Source: Dyadobacter subterraneus
Lineage (GTDB): Bacteria > Bacteroidota > Bacteroidia > Cytophagales > Spirosomataceae
Length of the DNA stretch: 64,000 bases
Direction of reading: 5' to 3'
NCBI RefSeq assembly: GCF_015221875.1
Contig: NZ_JACYGY010000001.1
Span: forward strand, 4,194,501-4,258,500
The translations under genes were made by a program, and so were the position numbers. Positions 18,332-28,261 of this stretch are shown one piece after another. Each line of letters opens with the position of its first letter. Position 1 is the stretch's first letter. The notes beneath the pieces are model-generated. The model ran no database searches. It was not told where the DNA came from and worked only from the letters and a program-made list of their open reading frames with translations.

Positions 18332-19019
18332 TCTGCGGTAATTTAATGTCATGGCTAATCATATCTTCTGAAGAATCCCAACCTAAGCATTGGGGTTTCA
18401 ATATGAAGAGGATGCAATTTTTACCGAAACGTTGCATGAGAAGCGATTTTTACCGATATATTCTCCCAAAGGAACCCTTTGATTGTGGCGCGAATTATTT
18501 CTACCAACTGCTACATCGAGACAGGCAAATGAATGATCAGCACCCCACGCATGATCCCAAACAGCAATCTCAAAAACATCTACCCGCAAAACCGTCCGAA
18601 TTTTTTAAACCATCCCCCACTGACCAAAGTCCAAAAATCACTGTACTAAGAAGGCTAAGAAAAATTATGTCTGCTGCCTGCTATTCATTTCATTGACCGC
18701 ATGACTGTAAATGATCTTTCCATCGTTACAGACCACCAGTATCCGCCCCCCTCCCATCTCTGCGGCATGGGCATCAAGCCAATGTTTGATCTACCAAGTT
18801 GACGAATGGGCACAAAGGAGCAATTCCTATACTAGGCTTGACCATAAATGGACTGTATTCGTTCATGTCTAAGAAACAACTAATCAACTATTTAGCCTGT
18901 TTAATGCGGACCTAAATGACATGATCTTAATTTCTGAATTGAGGTGGTCAATTGTTTGGCTTCATTCTGCTTAAAGGTTTGGTTCCACTCTTTTTCCGTT
19001 GGACCTGACCGCTAACCAT
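18332..19019. other. Gap with a serine-hydrolase-like relic
   Basis: On the minus strand, 18665-18790 reads KHWLDAHAAEMGGGRILVV and then NDGKIIYSHAVNEM before a stop. This resembles the N-terminal part of a serine hydrolase (beta-lactamase class C-like), truncated at both sides. Nothing else is recognisable. Confidence 0.35.
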
Positions 19020-19020
19020 A

Positions 19021-19185
19021 CAGGCCAGAAGGTATTTCGCATTAGACAGGACAAAATTTGATATTTATCTGCCTGAACGGTTCACAAAACAGATCAAAAG
19101 GATCTACGTACTATTTATGCTATTGATTCTAGCACTCACCATTTATTACTTGCTTCCGATGAAAACTCCCTTTTTAGAAAAATAA
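19021..19185 (+). pseudogene. C-terminal fragment of a membrane protein
   Basis: An open frame without an acceptable start reads RRYFALDRTKFDIYLPERFTK, a hydrophobic helix (VLFMLLILALTIYYLLP) and a short tail to TAA 19183-19185. It looks like the last transmembrane segment and tail of a larger protein whose 5' part is gone. Family not identified. Confidence 0.35.
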
Positions 19186-19308
19186 AAACTGGCTGCTGTG
19201 ATTTTTCCGGTCATGCTGCGAATAATTGTATAAGACAAACGGCTTAGTAGTCAGCCTGTGATCATCATGACTAGCTATTCTTGTCTTATTCAGGATTATA
19301 TCCTTCTT

Positions 19309-19316
19309 TACCTTTG
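19309..19316 (+). promoter_or_regulatory. Candidate -7 element for the ECF sigma operon
   Basis: TACCTTTG matches the Bacteroidota -7 consensus TAnnTTTG, 20 bp upstream of the sigma gene start. A TTG at 19281-19283 is present but 25 bp away, longer than the usual 19-21, so the -33 is uncertain. Confidence 0.4.
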
Positions 19317-19336
19317 AACTGCGAAACTAAATTACG

Positions 19337-19849
19337 ATGAATGAAGATTGGCAAAGAAAACACTTCCAGGAAATTATGGAGCAACATAGAGGAATCGTGT
19401 TTAAAGTTGTGCGCGTTTACTGTCATAATGAATTTGACCGGCAAGATCTGTTTCAGGAGATAATGATACAAGTATGGCAATCATTGCACCGATACGACAA
19501 TCAATACAAAATCTCTACCTGGCTGTACCGTATTGCGTTGAATGTAGCCATTTCCTTTTATCGGAGAAATGCAGTCCGAAGGGCTAAACATATCCAGTTG
19601 AATGAAGAGGCCGCTCAAATCGTAGTACCTGGCAATACTTCTCAAGAGCAGCAATTAAGCCAACTGGAAGAGTTTATCAGTGAATTACAGGAAATAGACA
19701 AAGCTTTGATGCTGCTTTATCTTGAAGAAAAATCCCATGCAGAAATTGCAGAAATCGTGGGTGTGTCCGTAAGTAATGTGGGAACAAAAATCAGCCGCAT
19801 AAAAGATAAATTAAAACACCGTTTAACAGAAAAAATGCAATCACTATGA
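19337..19849 (+). CDS. ECF-type RNA polymerase sigma factor
   Basis: A 170-residue sigma factor of ordinary ECF size. Sigma-2 (residues 15-85) includes DRQDLFQEIMIQVWQSLHRYD and STWLYRIALNVAISFYRR. Sigma-4 (residues 110-165) has YLEEKSHAEIAEIVGVSVSNVGTKISRIKDKLK. The stop overlaps the start of the membrane protein downstream (ATGA), implying translational coupling. The partner is probably its regulator. This protein is a useful contrast to the much longer sigma factor at 61677. Confidence 0.93.
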   Translation: MNEDWQRKHFQEIMEQHRGIVFKVVRVYCHNEFDRQDLFQEIMIQVWQSLHRYDNQYKISTWLYRIALNVAISFYRRNAVRRAKHIQLNEEAAQIVVPGNTSQEQQLSQLEEFISELQEIDKALMLLYLEEKSHAEIAEIVGVSVSNVGTKISRIKDKLKHRLTEKMQSL

Positions 19850-20535
19850 ACGATCAGGAAATAAAAAATCTCTGGATATTATCAAACGAAAAGCTAGAAT
19901 TGCAGTTTGAGGAAAACAGACGGAATATGCAGGAAATATCAAATTTAAAAGTGCACTATTTTGTTTCATCGATCAAGCCCATTAAAATATTTGCTGCTTT
20001 GGCAGGGATTATATGGGTGGGATTCGGTGTATTTATTTTAGGAAATATTTATCTGTATTCATTCGCTCAGGCCAACAAGTTTTTCCTGTTTTCTGCAACC
20101 ATTCAGGTAGGACTTACAGCTATTGCTTTATGGGTTTATGTATATCAGCTGATACTTATATACCAAATGGATATTAGCAGAAGCATCATAGAAACACAAG
20201 CGGATGTAGCGCGACTACAATCTTCTACGATTTGGGTTACGCGCATATTATTTCTGCAGCTACCCGTGTGGACTACATTCTGGTGGAGTACAGAAATGTT
20301 TTATCAGTGGCAATTTTTTCAATTAGTCCTGATCTTGACTATTGCAATATTTTTTACCTGTCTGGGCATCTGGTTTTTTGTCAATATCCGGTATGAGAAC
20401 AAGGATAAGAACTGGTTCAGACTTCTTTTTTCCGGAAACGAATGGACACCTATTGTATCTGCAATGGAGTTAATGGACCACGTCAGTGAATATAAATCAC
20501 CAGTCAAAGAACGATCGCAGCATACGCAGTCCTAG
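19846..20535 (+). CDS. Membrane protein, probable anti-sigma partner
   Basis: A 229-residue protein with a cytosolic, helical N-terminus (LWILSNEKLELQFEENRRN), then hydrophobic segments at about 45-70, 82-105, 140-155 and 165-185. It has no zinc-binding anti-sigma signature. The overlap with the ECF sigma gene and the N-in topology suggest that it sequesters or modulates that sigma factor at the membrane; this is inferred from context only. Confidence 0.6.
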   Translation: MNDQEIKNLWILSNEKLELQFEENRRNMQEISNLKVHYFVSSIKPIKIFAALAGIIWVGFGVFILGNIYLYSFAQANKFFLFSATIQVGLTAIALWVYVYQLILIYQMDISRSIIETQADVARLQSSTIWVTRILFLQLPVWTTFWWSTEMFYQWQFFQLVLILTIAIFFTCLGIWFFVNIRYENKDKNWFRLLFSGNEWTPIVSAMELMDHVSEYKSPVKERSQHTQS

Positions 20536-21031
20536 GTTTCACTCTTTCTTTGACTGTAAAATCAATCACTCCAATGTCTTGCATACAGTCAGTCTGCCAA
20601 TGGTACTGGAGGTTACAAACTGAGATTGCCATTTAGACTACTCACCTACGCAAACTCTAAATAGGTGGTTTTAAATACCTTACTTTACATTTGAGACTGT
20701 GAAATTTGATCATATAAATTCCGGGCAAAATAGTAATTTCAACCAATTGATTTCCAAAGAAACCGAAAAAGAAATTGACTTAATAATCGGATACCTTCAA
20801 GATATTCTCTGGGGCTTTGAAATCCATCACAACCTGTTGACTAGCATCATGGCAGCAGTCAATTCTCCGAAATATTAGGCATACTAAACAATTCCAAGTC
20901 ACTGCCCTAATACGACAATTGGAATCATATTATTTCGGGGTGAAGTTGAACACCAACAAAGGTACATGTAGCTCATTTCGCTAATTGGCTGTCATATTAT
21001 TGGCAACAGGCTCGCAGTAAAACATTTAGAA
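20536..21031. other. Gap with one small open frame
   Basis: A GTG-started frame at 20699-20878 encodes 59 residues (including ISKETEKEIDLIIGYLQDI) with no recognised family. It could be a small gene or a relic. The rest shows nothing. Confidence 0.3.
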
Positions 21032-21583
21032 TTAGACCTTTCTGTTCATTAAAATTACAATTGTCACAATATATAGTATAACGATCGAAAATGGTATCGC
21101 AACAAATCGGTATACTGGCAACAAATACCAGAGGATAAGCACAATAAAGGTTCTTGTAATAGCATGGAAAGCACCAACCCAATGGTCAATGATCCACGTC
21201 AGAGGCAGCCACATTAATCCTGTTAAGATACCTACTGTGAGAGGCAGCGAAGAATAATCAACTAAAAAAAAGGGAATAGCAATCGCATAAACTAAAATAG
21301 CCTGACCCGCAGTAAGAAGGAACAGTTTATCAAAAGTGTTTTTAGGCTTTGTTTTGTCAAGGAAATTCTCACCCGTGAATTTTGATACAAACATCCCCAA
21401 ATAAACGATACTCCCGGTTGCAACAAATAACACCCAGACCATGGCTGTGCTGGATAAAAAAATCCCGCCCAGGCCAACAATCAACCAAGCGATCAATCCG
21501 GCAATTGGTGTAGCTAGTAACTTCGCTTTTTTAAATTCCTCCTTTTGCTGCTCTAGAGTCCTTATCAGTTGTGTCATCTGCAA
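21032..21583 (-). CDS. Multi-pass membrane protein, unknown
   Basis: A 183-residue protein with a short charged N-terminus (LEQQKEEFKKAKLLATP) and six to seven hydrophobic segments. It resembles the DUF7010-type small membrane proteins found scattered in bacteria, but I am not certain. Conserved-looking features are LPLTWIIDHWVGAFHAITRT and a histidine pair. Isolated gene. Confidence 0.6.
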   Translation of the reverse strand: MQMTQLIRTLEQQKEEFKKAKLLATPIAGLIAWLIVGLGGIFLSSTAMVWVLFVATGSIVYLGMFVSKFTGENFLDKTKPKNTFDKLFLLTAGQAILVYAIAIPFFLVDYSSLPLTVGILTGLMWLPLTWIIDHWVGAFHAITRTFIVLILWYLLPVYRFVAIPFSIVILYIVTIVILMNRKV

Positions 21584-21842
21584 TTTCGTTCTAAAATATT
21601 TACGACCTTAACCGTTAATCATTTGAAGTTGAAATCCTTACGCATCCTCTTTCTATACTTTATAATCCCCACAGTTTTTTCAAAAATAGGACATTATTTT
21701 ATTGTATAACAATTTGGTATTTGTAATTGATCGGAAAAGTTAAACTTCATACTCATTTTATAATCCCATGAAAAATTCGTTTATCAGCGTCGGGATCTAA
21801 GAGCTTGGCACCTAGCAATAATTAAAGCAAGACAACAGAATA

Positions 21843-22261
21843 TTAGTAGTCATTAGCAGATGCGCAATCATTCCAATACTCTATAATTCACCGAAGCATA
21901 TTGACCAATTGATCAAACCAGGTTTGTTTTACAAAAACCTTAACTGATGCACTGTATGCATCTACTACCATCCTCTGATTTATTGCAGTGAAAAAGAAAA
22001 GATAAGGAATACATTGCAAATTGAGCTCTTCATCGGTTTTTAGTTTACTCCTTAGCTCGTACCCCTTCAATATAGGCATATTAGTATCAGAAAGATCAAA
22101 AAAGGCATGGCCTTTGTGCAGTGCAGCTATTCTATGACGATTGCACCATTTGAGAAATATTTGCTCTCATTTACATAATCCCATGATTCGAAAGCCTTCT
22201 TCATAAGAAATTGATCATCTTCATCGTCTTCAATGATTATGATATCTCCATGCTTATTCAT
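21843..22261 (-). pseudogene. Single-domain response regulator, frameshifted
   Basis: ATG at 22259-22261 starts DIIIIEDDEDDQFLMKKAFE, the acidic pocket of a receiver domain of the Rcp1-like single-domain type. The frame breaks near 22140. The next frames give DTNMPILKGYELRSKLKTDE (phosphoacceptor loop), CIPYLFFFTAINQRMVVDAY and FVKQTWFDQLVNML, then an early TGA before IIEYW. At least two lesions; not functional. Confidence 0.75.
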
Positions 22262-22718
22262 GCGGAAATTGTTTTCAATTGACTGCTCAAAAGTTACAAA
22301 AATCCAGCCAGTCGCAAGCACGAGCGAATCAATTTTCAAAACACTTTAGCGCCCAAAGAAGAACCTGTCTCTCTTTGGAACAAAGGATTGCCATTGCCTT
22401 CTAATTTCCAATTCTGTCTCTCTGCATACAAATCAGATCCTACTATGGGAAATAATATGTCTGCACGTTTGATTTTTATCTGTCACTTGACCTTGAATCG
22501 TACATCCATCAACTGAATGGTTTTCTTCAAACAAAGGTCTTTCATTCTAGCTAAGATTTGTTCTAATCAGGCCTAATCCAACAAACGGCGTTCCAAACCA
22601 CCGAGTATAGTTACTGAACAGCGCTCCACCGAATGCTCACAATTAATTAACCTCAGCACTTTTAGTTATCATTTTAATCGGAGTAGTTTTGCAAAAAAAT
22701 TTACAATAAAACGCTGAA
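22262..22718. other. Gap holding the promoter of the lipoprotein hydrolase
   Basis: No gene is supported. TAGTTTTG at 22684-22691 fits TAnnTTTG and lies 27 bp before the hydrolase start at 22719; no clear TTTG -33 was found at the right distance. Confidence 0.35.
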
Positions 22719-23537
22719 ATGAAAATTGCAACAATGGCTTTAGCCTCCCTTCTACTGATTAGTTCCTGCAAAGATAACAACGACGCAACACCGACTTTTA
22801 CAGAAACCAAGGTTAGTTTAACCACGCATAAACTGGCAACATTCTCTGCAATAAAAAACAAAAAATATCTGGTTGTTTTTGAATCTGGGTTAGGCGACGA
22901 TCATACGATATGGAATAACAAAGCAGTCGCTTCGCAAGTAAAGAGCAACCATGATGTACTTATGTATGACAGGGCAGTTTATGGTCAATCCGAAAATGGT
23001 CCAACTCCAAGAAATATTGACCGCTTACGAAGTGAACTGGAAAGCGTTGTAGATAAATTTTCAAACGGAAGAAAAGTAATATTGATCGGGCACTCCTTGG
23101 GCGGAATGATCATAAGGGATTATGCAGTTAAAAATCCCCTCAAAACGGCAGCCCTCTTGTTTGTTGATCCCTCACACGAGTTTTATAATCATCCCGCGCA
23201 GGCTGAGGAAGACATGCTATACGATGCTTCCAAAAATGCGAATGGTGCAAATTTTGGTGGGACGCTGGAAGCCAGGGAATTTATAGAAGATCTACATTAT
23301 ATTAGCGCATTGCCATCTTTACCAAATGTCCCGGTAATTGTGCTGACCAGCATGCGAACGGATGCGACTCATTCATCATCAGTAATGCAAACCTGGTATG
23401 AAGCGCACGAATTACTTAAAACTGGGGTAACTGATTTTACTCATGTTGCCACCACCAACTCGGGACACTATATCATGGTTGACGAACCGACTCTGGTAAT
23501 TGACAATCTCAAATTATTGATTTCGAAATTGCCTTAA
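22719..23537 (+). CDS. Alpha/beta hydrolase lipoprotein
   Basis: A 272-residue protein beginning with a lipoprotein signal (MALASLLLISSCKD). The alpha/beta-hydrolase core shows FESGLGDDHTIW (oxyanion strand), the nucleophile elbow GHSLGG near residue 125, an acidic residue in LFVDPSHEF and a likely catalytic His near the C-terminus (TNSGHYIMVDEP). Probably an esterase or lipase-like enzyme on the outer membrane or periplasmic face; substrate unknown. Its 3' end overlaps the convergent gene at 23509 by 29 bp. Confidence 0.85.
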   Translation: MKIATMALASLLLISSCKDNNDATPTFTETKVSLTTHKLATFSAIKNKKYLVVFESGLGDDHTIWNNKAVASQVKSNHDVLMYDRAVYGQSENGPTPRNIDRLRSELESVVDKFSNGRKVILIGHSLGGMIIRDYAVKNPLKTAALLFVDPSHEFYNHPAQAEEDMLYDASKNANGANFGGTLEAREFIEDLHYISALPSLPNVPVIVLTSMRTDATHSSSVMQTWYEAHELLKTGVTDFTHVATTNSGHYIMVDEPTLVIDNLKLLISKLP

Positions 23538-23970
23538 AACGGAACTCTGCTGACGGTGACCTGTTCCCTACAAAATCAACTGCATGCATCAGACGCTTCT
23601 TAAAATTACTTTTGAAACGTAATTTCAACCGTAAGATCGCCGGAAAATGGTTTTTATATGGCTGATATTTTATGAACAACGAATCTGAGGTAAGACCCGA
23701 GATGTATGTCAACGGAGGGTTGGTTATTGGAAGCAAAAAAAGGGAGCCATTTTTTGAAAATGCCGTGTCTGGCGAGATTCTGACGAGCGCGGTATCGGAT
23801 AAAGTTTCTGTAAAAGATATTCTGGCAGTGGTGGCAAATTTCTCATTGGGAATTACAAACACAGTATCACGATTGACATTTGCAACTTTAACATATTTAG
23901 TAACGGCAGGTTCTGCCGGCCGGTAATTTTCACAGGAAAAAAATACGATAGCAGAAGAAGCAAGAGCCAT
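23509..23970 (-). CDS. Putative lipoprotein, unknown
   Basis: Started at the internal methionine MALASSAIVFFSC, which gives a lipobox-like start; the upstream frame looks like non-coding read-through. The body is beta-rich with paired strands (RDTVFVIPNEKFATTARIS, DTALVRISPDTAFSK, SDSLFIKYQP). The C-terminal 45 residues, which overlap the hydrolase gene on the other strand, are unusually basic and may be read-through after a lesion. Real but possibly damaged. Confidence 0.4.
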   Translation of the reverse strand: MALASSAIVFFSCENYRPAEPAVTKYVKVANVNRDTVFVIPNEKFATTARISFTETLSDTALVRISPDTAFSKNGSLFLLPITNPPLTYISGLTSDSLFIKYQPYKNHFPAILRLKLRFKSNFKKRLMHAVDFVGNRSPSAEFRFKAISKSII

Positions 23971-24994
23971 TTTGAATGCGTTGCAATCTTTTCGGCGAAA
24001 GCGGACAGGCCTCAGACCAAACAGAGTCATATTCAGTAGCGTTTGAATGAAAGGTAAATTAGATTTTGTAACCGGTAATTTCACAACGTAAACAATTCTT
24101 GAAAATTTTACGCCATTTGTGAAATATTACATACTTTATCCTGCCATGATTAAAGGGCAAACATTCTTAAGATTAACTATAATAACCAAAGACTTTTCAT
24201 GATTATGAACCAAAAGTAAAGCCATTTGTAAGGTTTGCACCTACCATGACTATCGTATTTGCTTCTTCTTTTCTGCACTCCCAATTACAGGAAGTATTAA
24301 AATCAATGTATCCATTTTTGATGACCGCTTTTCTAAATCGCATATTACAGGTCTATTTTTGAATAGATTCCGGATAATCCGTTACCACCTATACCTTTTC
24401 GATGCATCATGTACTATCTCGCCTGTATGGAAAAAAGCTGAAATTTTTCTGTGGATCTGGTATTCCCTGCAAACCACCCGTCAAACCTCTGACTGTAAAA
24501 ACAGCCCTGCAAATAATTATTGGCGTTTTAAAGATAAGGTTGCACTGAAAATTCAAGGACACCTGGTACTGACCAACGCAATTTCATAGCCTACACCGGG
24601 AGCCGTCTATTCTCTATTCTCAGCAATAATAGTTGTTAAGCCTGTAATATCGCCGGTATACATTTAAGAAAAGTTGCGCCCGTCGAAATCATGTTTGATT
24701 ATATGATCGGCTCAAAATTAAAAGGGATTCTTGGTCAAACGGAAATAGAGAAAATTTCCGGTAGATACAATGAAAACATGTATAAATAAACTGATTAGGC
24801 AGTTGACAAAGTAAAATTTGATGCGTGATTGTGAACCAATATTACTCCTATCTAACCGGCCTTTCTTGCTCAAAGAGGCCGGTTACGCTTTAAGTTGGCT
24901 CAATTAAGGGCTTATTTTCTGTCCACGAAAGAAGCTGTCATAAAAAAGGTCATATACACAGCCCGTTCTATTCGGCTAGGATAAAGTCGATAAT
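23971..24994. other. Long gap, probable gene decay
   Basis: No intact gene. A short plus-strand frame around 24658-24789 ending MIGSKLKGILGQTEIEKIS is protein-like and may be the tail of a lost gene. Other frames are not. Confidence 0.35.
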
Positions 24995-25591
24995 TTAAAG
25001 TACCATATACGTTTGCCCGGATTGTGCACCAAGGACACTTTTTACATAGGCTTGCGCTACCCGGTTCATTGTTACAGGGATATGTCCCGGAAAATATGAA
25101 AAATATCCGGGTGATTCTTCCACCACGTCCGGGCCGACGGCATTGATGCGTACCCCGTTTCCCAGCTCGATCGCTGCTGCCCTGACAAATGAATCAAGGG
25201 CACCATTGATCGCGCTTACCGAAGCGCCCAGTACAACAGGATCTTCACTTAGACTGCCCGATGTCAGCGTAAAAGATCCTTTCGGATTAATATAGTGCTG
25301 GCCTAAGAGCACCAGGTTGATCTGGCCCATCAGCTTGCTGTCAAGACCGATCCTGAATTCCGCATCAGTCATATCTTTCAAAGGCCCAAAATGTGCATCG
25401 CCAGCAGTACTGATCAAAGCGTCAAAGGGGCCAACCTTTTCAAGCAGCACTTTGATCGATCTGTTATCGCTTATGTCCACCTGGTAATCCCCGCTTTTAG
25501 AACCCACTTTAATGATCTCATGGCCGCTTTCCAGCGCTTTTACTACATGTTTTCCGATGGTGCCGGTGGCACCGATGATGATAATTTTCAT
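24995..25591 (-). CDS. Short SDR-like protein without the YxxxK motif
   Basis: A 198-residue Rossmann protein with IIGATGTIGKHVVKALE and an NADP-type turn (VGSKSG). At the catalytic position it reads LGASVSAINGALDSFVRAA, with no Tyr or Lys, as in the short SDR group that I recall having A/S-x-x-N-G-A-L here. It may be a non-classical reductase or a redox sensor. It is divergent from the HxlR regulator at 25703, whose operator lies between them. Confidence 0.8.
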   Translation of the reverse strand: MKIIIIGATGTIGKHVVKALESGHEIIKVGSKSGDYQVDISDNRSIKVLLEKVGPFDALISTAGDAHFGPLKDMTDAEFRIGLDSKLMGQINLVLLGQHYINPKGSFTLTSGSLSEDPVVLGASVSAINGALDSFVRAAAIELGNGVRINAVGPDVVEESPGYFSYFPGHIPVTMNRVAQAYVKSVLGAQSGQTYMVL

Positions 25592-25608
25592 GGTTTATTT
25601 TCTTTTAG

Positions 25609-25640
25609 TTTGACGAAGTTATTCCAATACTTTACTTTTG
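25609..25640 (+). promoter_or_regulatory. Promoter of the HxlR gene
   Basis: TTTG at 25609-25612 and TACTTTTG at 25633-25640 are separated by 20 bp, an excellent match to the Bacteroidota consensus TTTG-N19/21-TAnnTTTG. Predicted transcription start is about 25646-25648, so the operator dyad at 25650-25680 overlaps the start region and would allow autorepression. Confidence 0.65.
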
Positions 25641-25649
25641 GCAAGTAGT

Positions 25650-25680
25650 TACCTTTTTGTCAAGTAATGACAAAAAGGTA
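25650..25680. promoter_or_regulatory. HxlR operator, perfect 13-bp inverted repeat
   Basis: TACCTTTTTGTCA (25650-25662) and its exact complement (25668-25680) are separated by 5 bp. It lies in the divergent intergenic region between the SDR-like gene and the HxlR gene, just downstream of the predicted HxlR promoter. This is the size and symmetry expected for an HxlR dimer site. Confidence 0.75.
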
Positions 25681-25702
25681 TTAAATAAGCCAGTGACGGA
25701 TT

Positions 25703-26056
25703 ATGGACGAAAAAAAAATACCGAATTATCACAGTGCCGACGAGTGCCCCATTACAGCTACCATAGATGTGATCGGTGGCAAGTGGAAACCACCAATTAT
25801 CTGGCTGTTATTAAAGGGGCCTATGCGGTTCGGAGAACTGCATAAAACCATTCCAACCATGGCGTTGAAAGTATTGTCCCGGACTTTGAAAGAAATGGAG
25901 GCCGATGGTATCATTAAACGTAAAGCCTTTCCGGAAATTCCGCCGCGTGTAGAGTACTCGCTAAGCCGGAAAGGTGAATCCCTGCGGCAGATTATGACCC
26001 TAATGTCTGAGTGGAGCCGTGAGCATATTATAAATCAGGTTCCCGGGGAGCAGTAG
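25703..26056 (+). CDS. HxlR-family transcriptional regulator
   Basis: A 117-residue winged-helix regulator: ECPITATIDVIGGKWKPPIIW (with the common Cys), GPMRFGELHKTIPTMALKVLSRTL and the wing PPRVEYSLSRKGESL. Divergent from the short SDR-like gene, which is its most likely target. A strong promoter and a 31-bp dyad lie in the intergenic region, so autorepression is likely. Confidence 0.93.
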   Translation: MDEKKIPNYHSADECPITATIDVIGGKWKPPIIWLLLKGPMRFGELHKTIPTMALKVLSRTLKEMEADGIIKRKAFPEIPPRVEYSLSRKGESLRQIMTLMSEWSREHIINQVPGEQ

Positions 26057-26687
26057 GCGTTTTACACCTTACCGAATCACGCCAGGGCTCCTATGTAGAC
26101 TACCATTATCCTTTCAGGCTCTTAAGGCAATGTGCCCGGTTTTATCTTGCCATATGTGCGCTAAAAATCTGAGCAGCGCCACCGGAACGCAGTTATGCAA
26201 TGGTGGTAATGGGATCACCTCTGAGCCTAACCTAGCGGGAAGCAAGCTTATAGATCTATTTATCAAGCAATATCCTCTGATTTGTCTTGCCGGTAAGCAA
26301 GAATTTACAATCTTCAAAAGCAGGTGCAGAAAATCTGGCCGAAAATTGTTGCCTAATCGTAAGGCTCTTTAGGCATTAAGAGCAAGCCCTCTTCGCATAT
26401 CTTATTCTCATTTTTATCCTGAAAAACTTTTTACGCATAACTTCCTTCAGGAATCTCGAATGTGAACTGCAAACTTCCGCTGGCCGCTTTTAACGTTTGG
26501 GGATAGCAGCAATTTTTCGTGCCGGACATTTTACTTGCTGTCAGAAAGTTCCACCACAACGGGCCTTTGCGAGTCTAAATATTTCTCACAACAACACCGG
26601 GCTTTATACTGTGAGTGAGCGCACCTGAAAGGATCAGAGCCATTATTATTTTGAACACAGCCATCAGTTTTATCAAAGGGTTGGTCC
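26057..26687. other. Gap without a supported gene
   Basis: Short frames only; none looks like protein. An A/T-rich dyad is absent downstream of the HxlR gene. Confidence 0.4.
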
Positions 26688-27140
26688 TTAGAAGATGTTA
26701 CTGGCCGATAACAGAAAACAGATCCAGGCTACAACGGTTAGCCATGTTCCGGCGATATGGAATTGTTCGGCCTTATTGATTTGTTGCCGCCAGTCTGACG
26801 GTGGCCTATCCGGGTTCCAGTCCAGAGTGGCCGCATTGATCTTTACCGTCCCGATGATCCTGATATAAATCCAGACTGCCAATGCAGCCAAAGCAATCAA
26901 CCTTAGCGCTAATGTGATCATATTTGTGCTTAACACCGCCAGGGCGGTAGCAGTTAACACCGTAGGTACAAAGAATAAGGGCACCAGCCACCTTAACTTA
27001 CGCACCAGTCCTTGTCTGAGCTGGATCTGAGGCCGCTCCTCCAATACAGATGCGGGGCCGCGGAAGCCATAATGAGCGGCAATCTCCAGCCCGGTCAATA
27101 TCCCCGCAAAAAATAAATTTACTGTTTCTGTCAGCTCCAT
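26688..27140 (-). CDS. DUF1772-like membrane protein
   Basis: About 150 residues, started at MELTETVNLFFAGILTG. Four hydrophobic segments and a loop with NAATLDWNPDRPPSDWRQQI resemble the DUF1772 family, in which a W/N/R motif sits between the third and fourth helices. Function unknown. Divergent from an AraC regulator at 27228 with an 87-bp intergenic region, the usual arrangement of a regulator and its target. Confidence 0.7.
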   Translation of the reverse strand: MELTETVNLFFAGILTGLEIAAHYGFRGPASVLEERPQIQLRQGLVRKLRWLVPLFFVPTVLTATALAVLSTNMITLALRLIALAALAVWIYIRIIGTVKINAATLDWNPDRPPSDWRQQINKAEQFHIAGTWLTVVAWICFLLSASNIF

Positions 27141-27227
27141 ATAAGGTGTTACTTTTAAGCAAATGTACCCTACCAAAACAGATTAAAATAGCTACATTTA
27201 AACAAAAAATAGTCTGATATCGTCATT

Positions 27228-28190
27228 ATGCAGATTCAGTTAGATACAGCGAAGGGATTAGGCATGATGCAGATCCTCGCAGCGGCAGCAGGCCATGAGA
27301 TAAACAATGGCGTTTTGCAGATGCCGGAAAATGTTGGTGCGGGATACATCAAAAAAATTGATTTGGGTCCGATGATGAGCCTGGCTGTCCATCACTATGA
27401 GCTTCGCAAGGATTTCACATTAGACGTACCTTCCCATATCAGTAAGAAAAATTGGGTCACATTTAGTTTTCGAAACATTTTACTTTTAAACGGGACGCTG
27501 CCTTGTGTTCAGGTAAGTTCGGCTGGCGTGAATCTTCATATGTTTTTTCCTGCCTTAACAAAAATCAATACGATTCTCATACATATTCACAGAGATCTAC
27601 TTAAAGAATTGGCTGGCAGCGCGCATAACAATAAAATACTGCAAACGATCATTCAAGCCAGTCAGCCATTTTTGTATGAAGAAATCTGTTCACCGCAGAT
27701 ACTTAATACGGCTGCAGAAACAATGGAAGCAGGCGCGCATCCCGCGTTACAGCATTTTTACCACCGGATAAGCGCAGAACAACTCATCTGCCATCTTTTT
27801 AATGAATTACTTAAACGAAAAACTGAAACGGATTACCAGGTCAACCTTACTGACCTTAAAATGATTTACGAAATTCGCGACAAGCTTATTGCTAATTTAA
27901 GTGTCACTCCAAATCTTACCCAGATGGCTGCATTAGCACATATGAGTGTAAGCAAAATAAACAGGCTATTCAAACAGGTCTTTGGGACTACGATCTGTAA
28001 TTACCATCAGAAACTGCGTATCAATAAAGCGGCCGAGCTGATAAAGAATCAGCAGTACTCTGTAACACAGGCCGGTTATGAACTCGGCTTTTCCAATCTC
28101 AGCCATTTTACCAGGGTCTTCGTAAAACACATTGGCATAAAGCCGAAGAAATTCTCATCCGGCTGGTTAGATTCATTAGCTATAAATTAA
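27228..28190 (+). CDS. AraC-family transcriptional regulator
   Basis: A 320-residue AraC protein. The N-terminal sensor half is long and includes the pattern ISKKNWVTFSFRN. The C-terminal DNA-binding half has NLTQMAALAHMSVSKINRLFKQVFG and QAGYELGFSNLSHFTRVFVKHIGIKPKKF, a full double HTH. Divergent from the DUF1772-like gene, which it probably regulates. Confidence 0.9.
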   Translation: MQIQLDTAKGLGMMQILAAAAGHEINNGVLQMPENVGAGYIKKIDLGPMMSLAVHHYELRKDFTLDVPSHISKKNWVTFSFRNILLLNGTLPCVQVSSAGVNLHMFFPALTKINTILIHIHRDLLKELAGSAHNNKILQTIIQASQPFLYEEICSPQILNTAAETMEAGAHPALQHFYHRISAEQLICHLFNELLKRKTETDYQVNLTDLKMIYEIRDKLIANLSVTPNLTQMAALAHMSVSKINRLFKQVFGTTICNYHQKLRINKAAELIKNQQYSVTQAGYELGFSNLSHFTRVFVKHIGIKPKKFSSGWLDSLAIN

Positions 28191-28261
28191 TTCTTATTAC
28201 GCGTTGGGAGCCCTACATATCCAAGCCAATCCAGTATAGCGGCGTGTAGGACCAATACATC

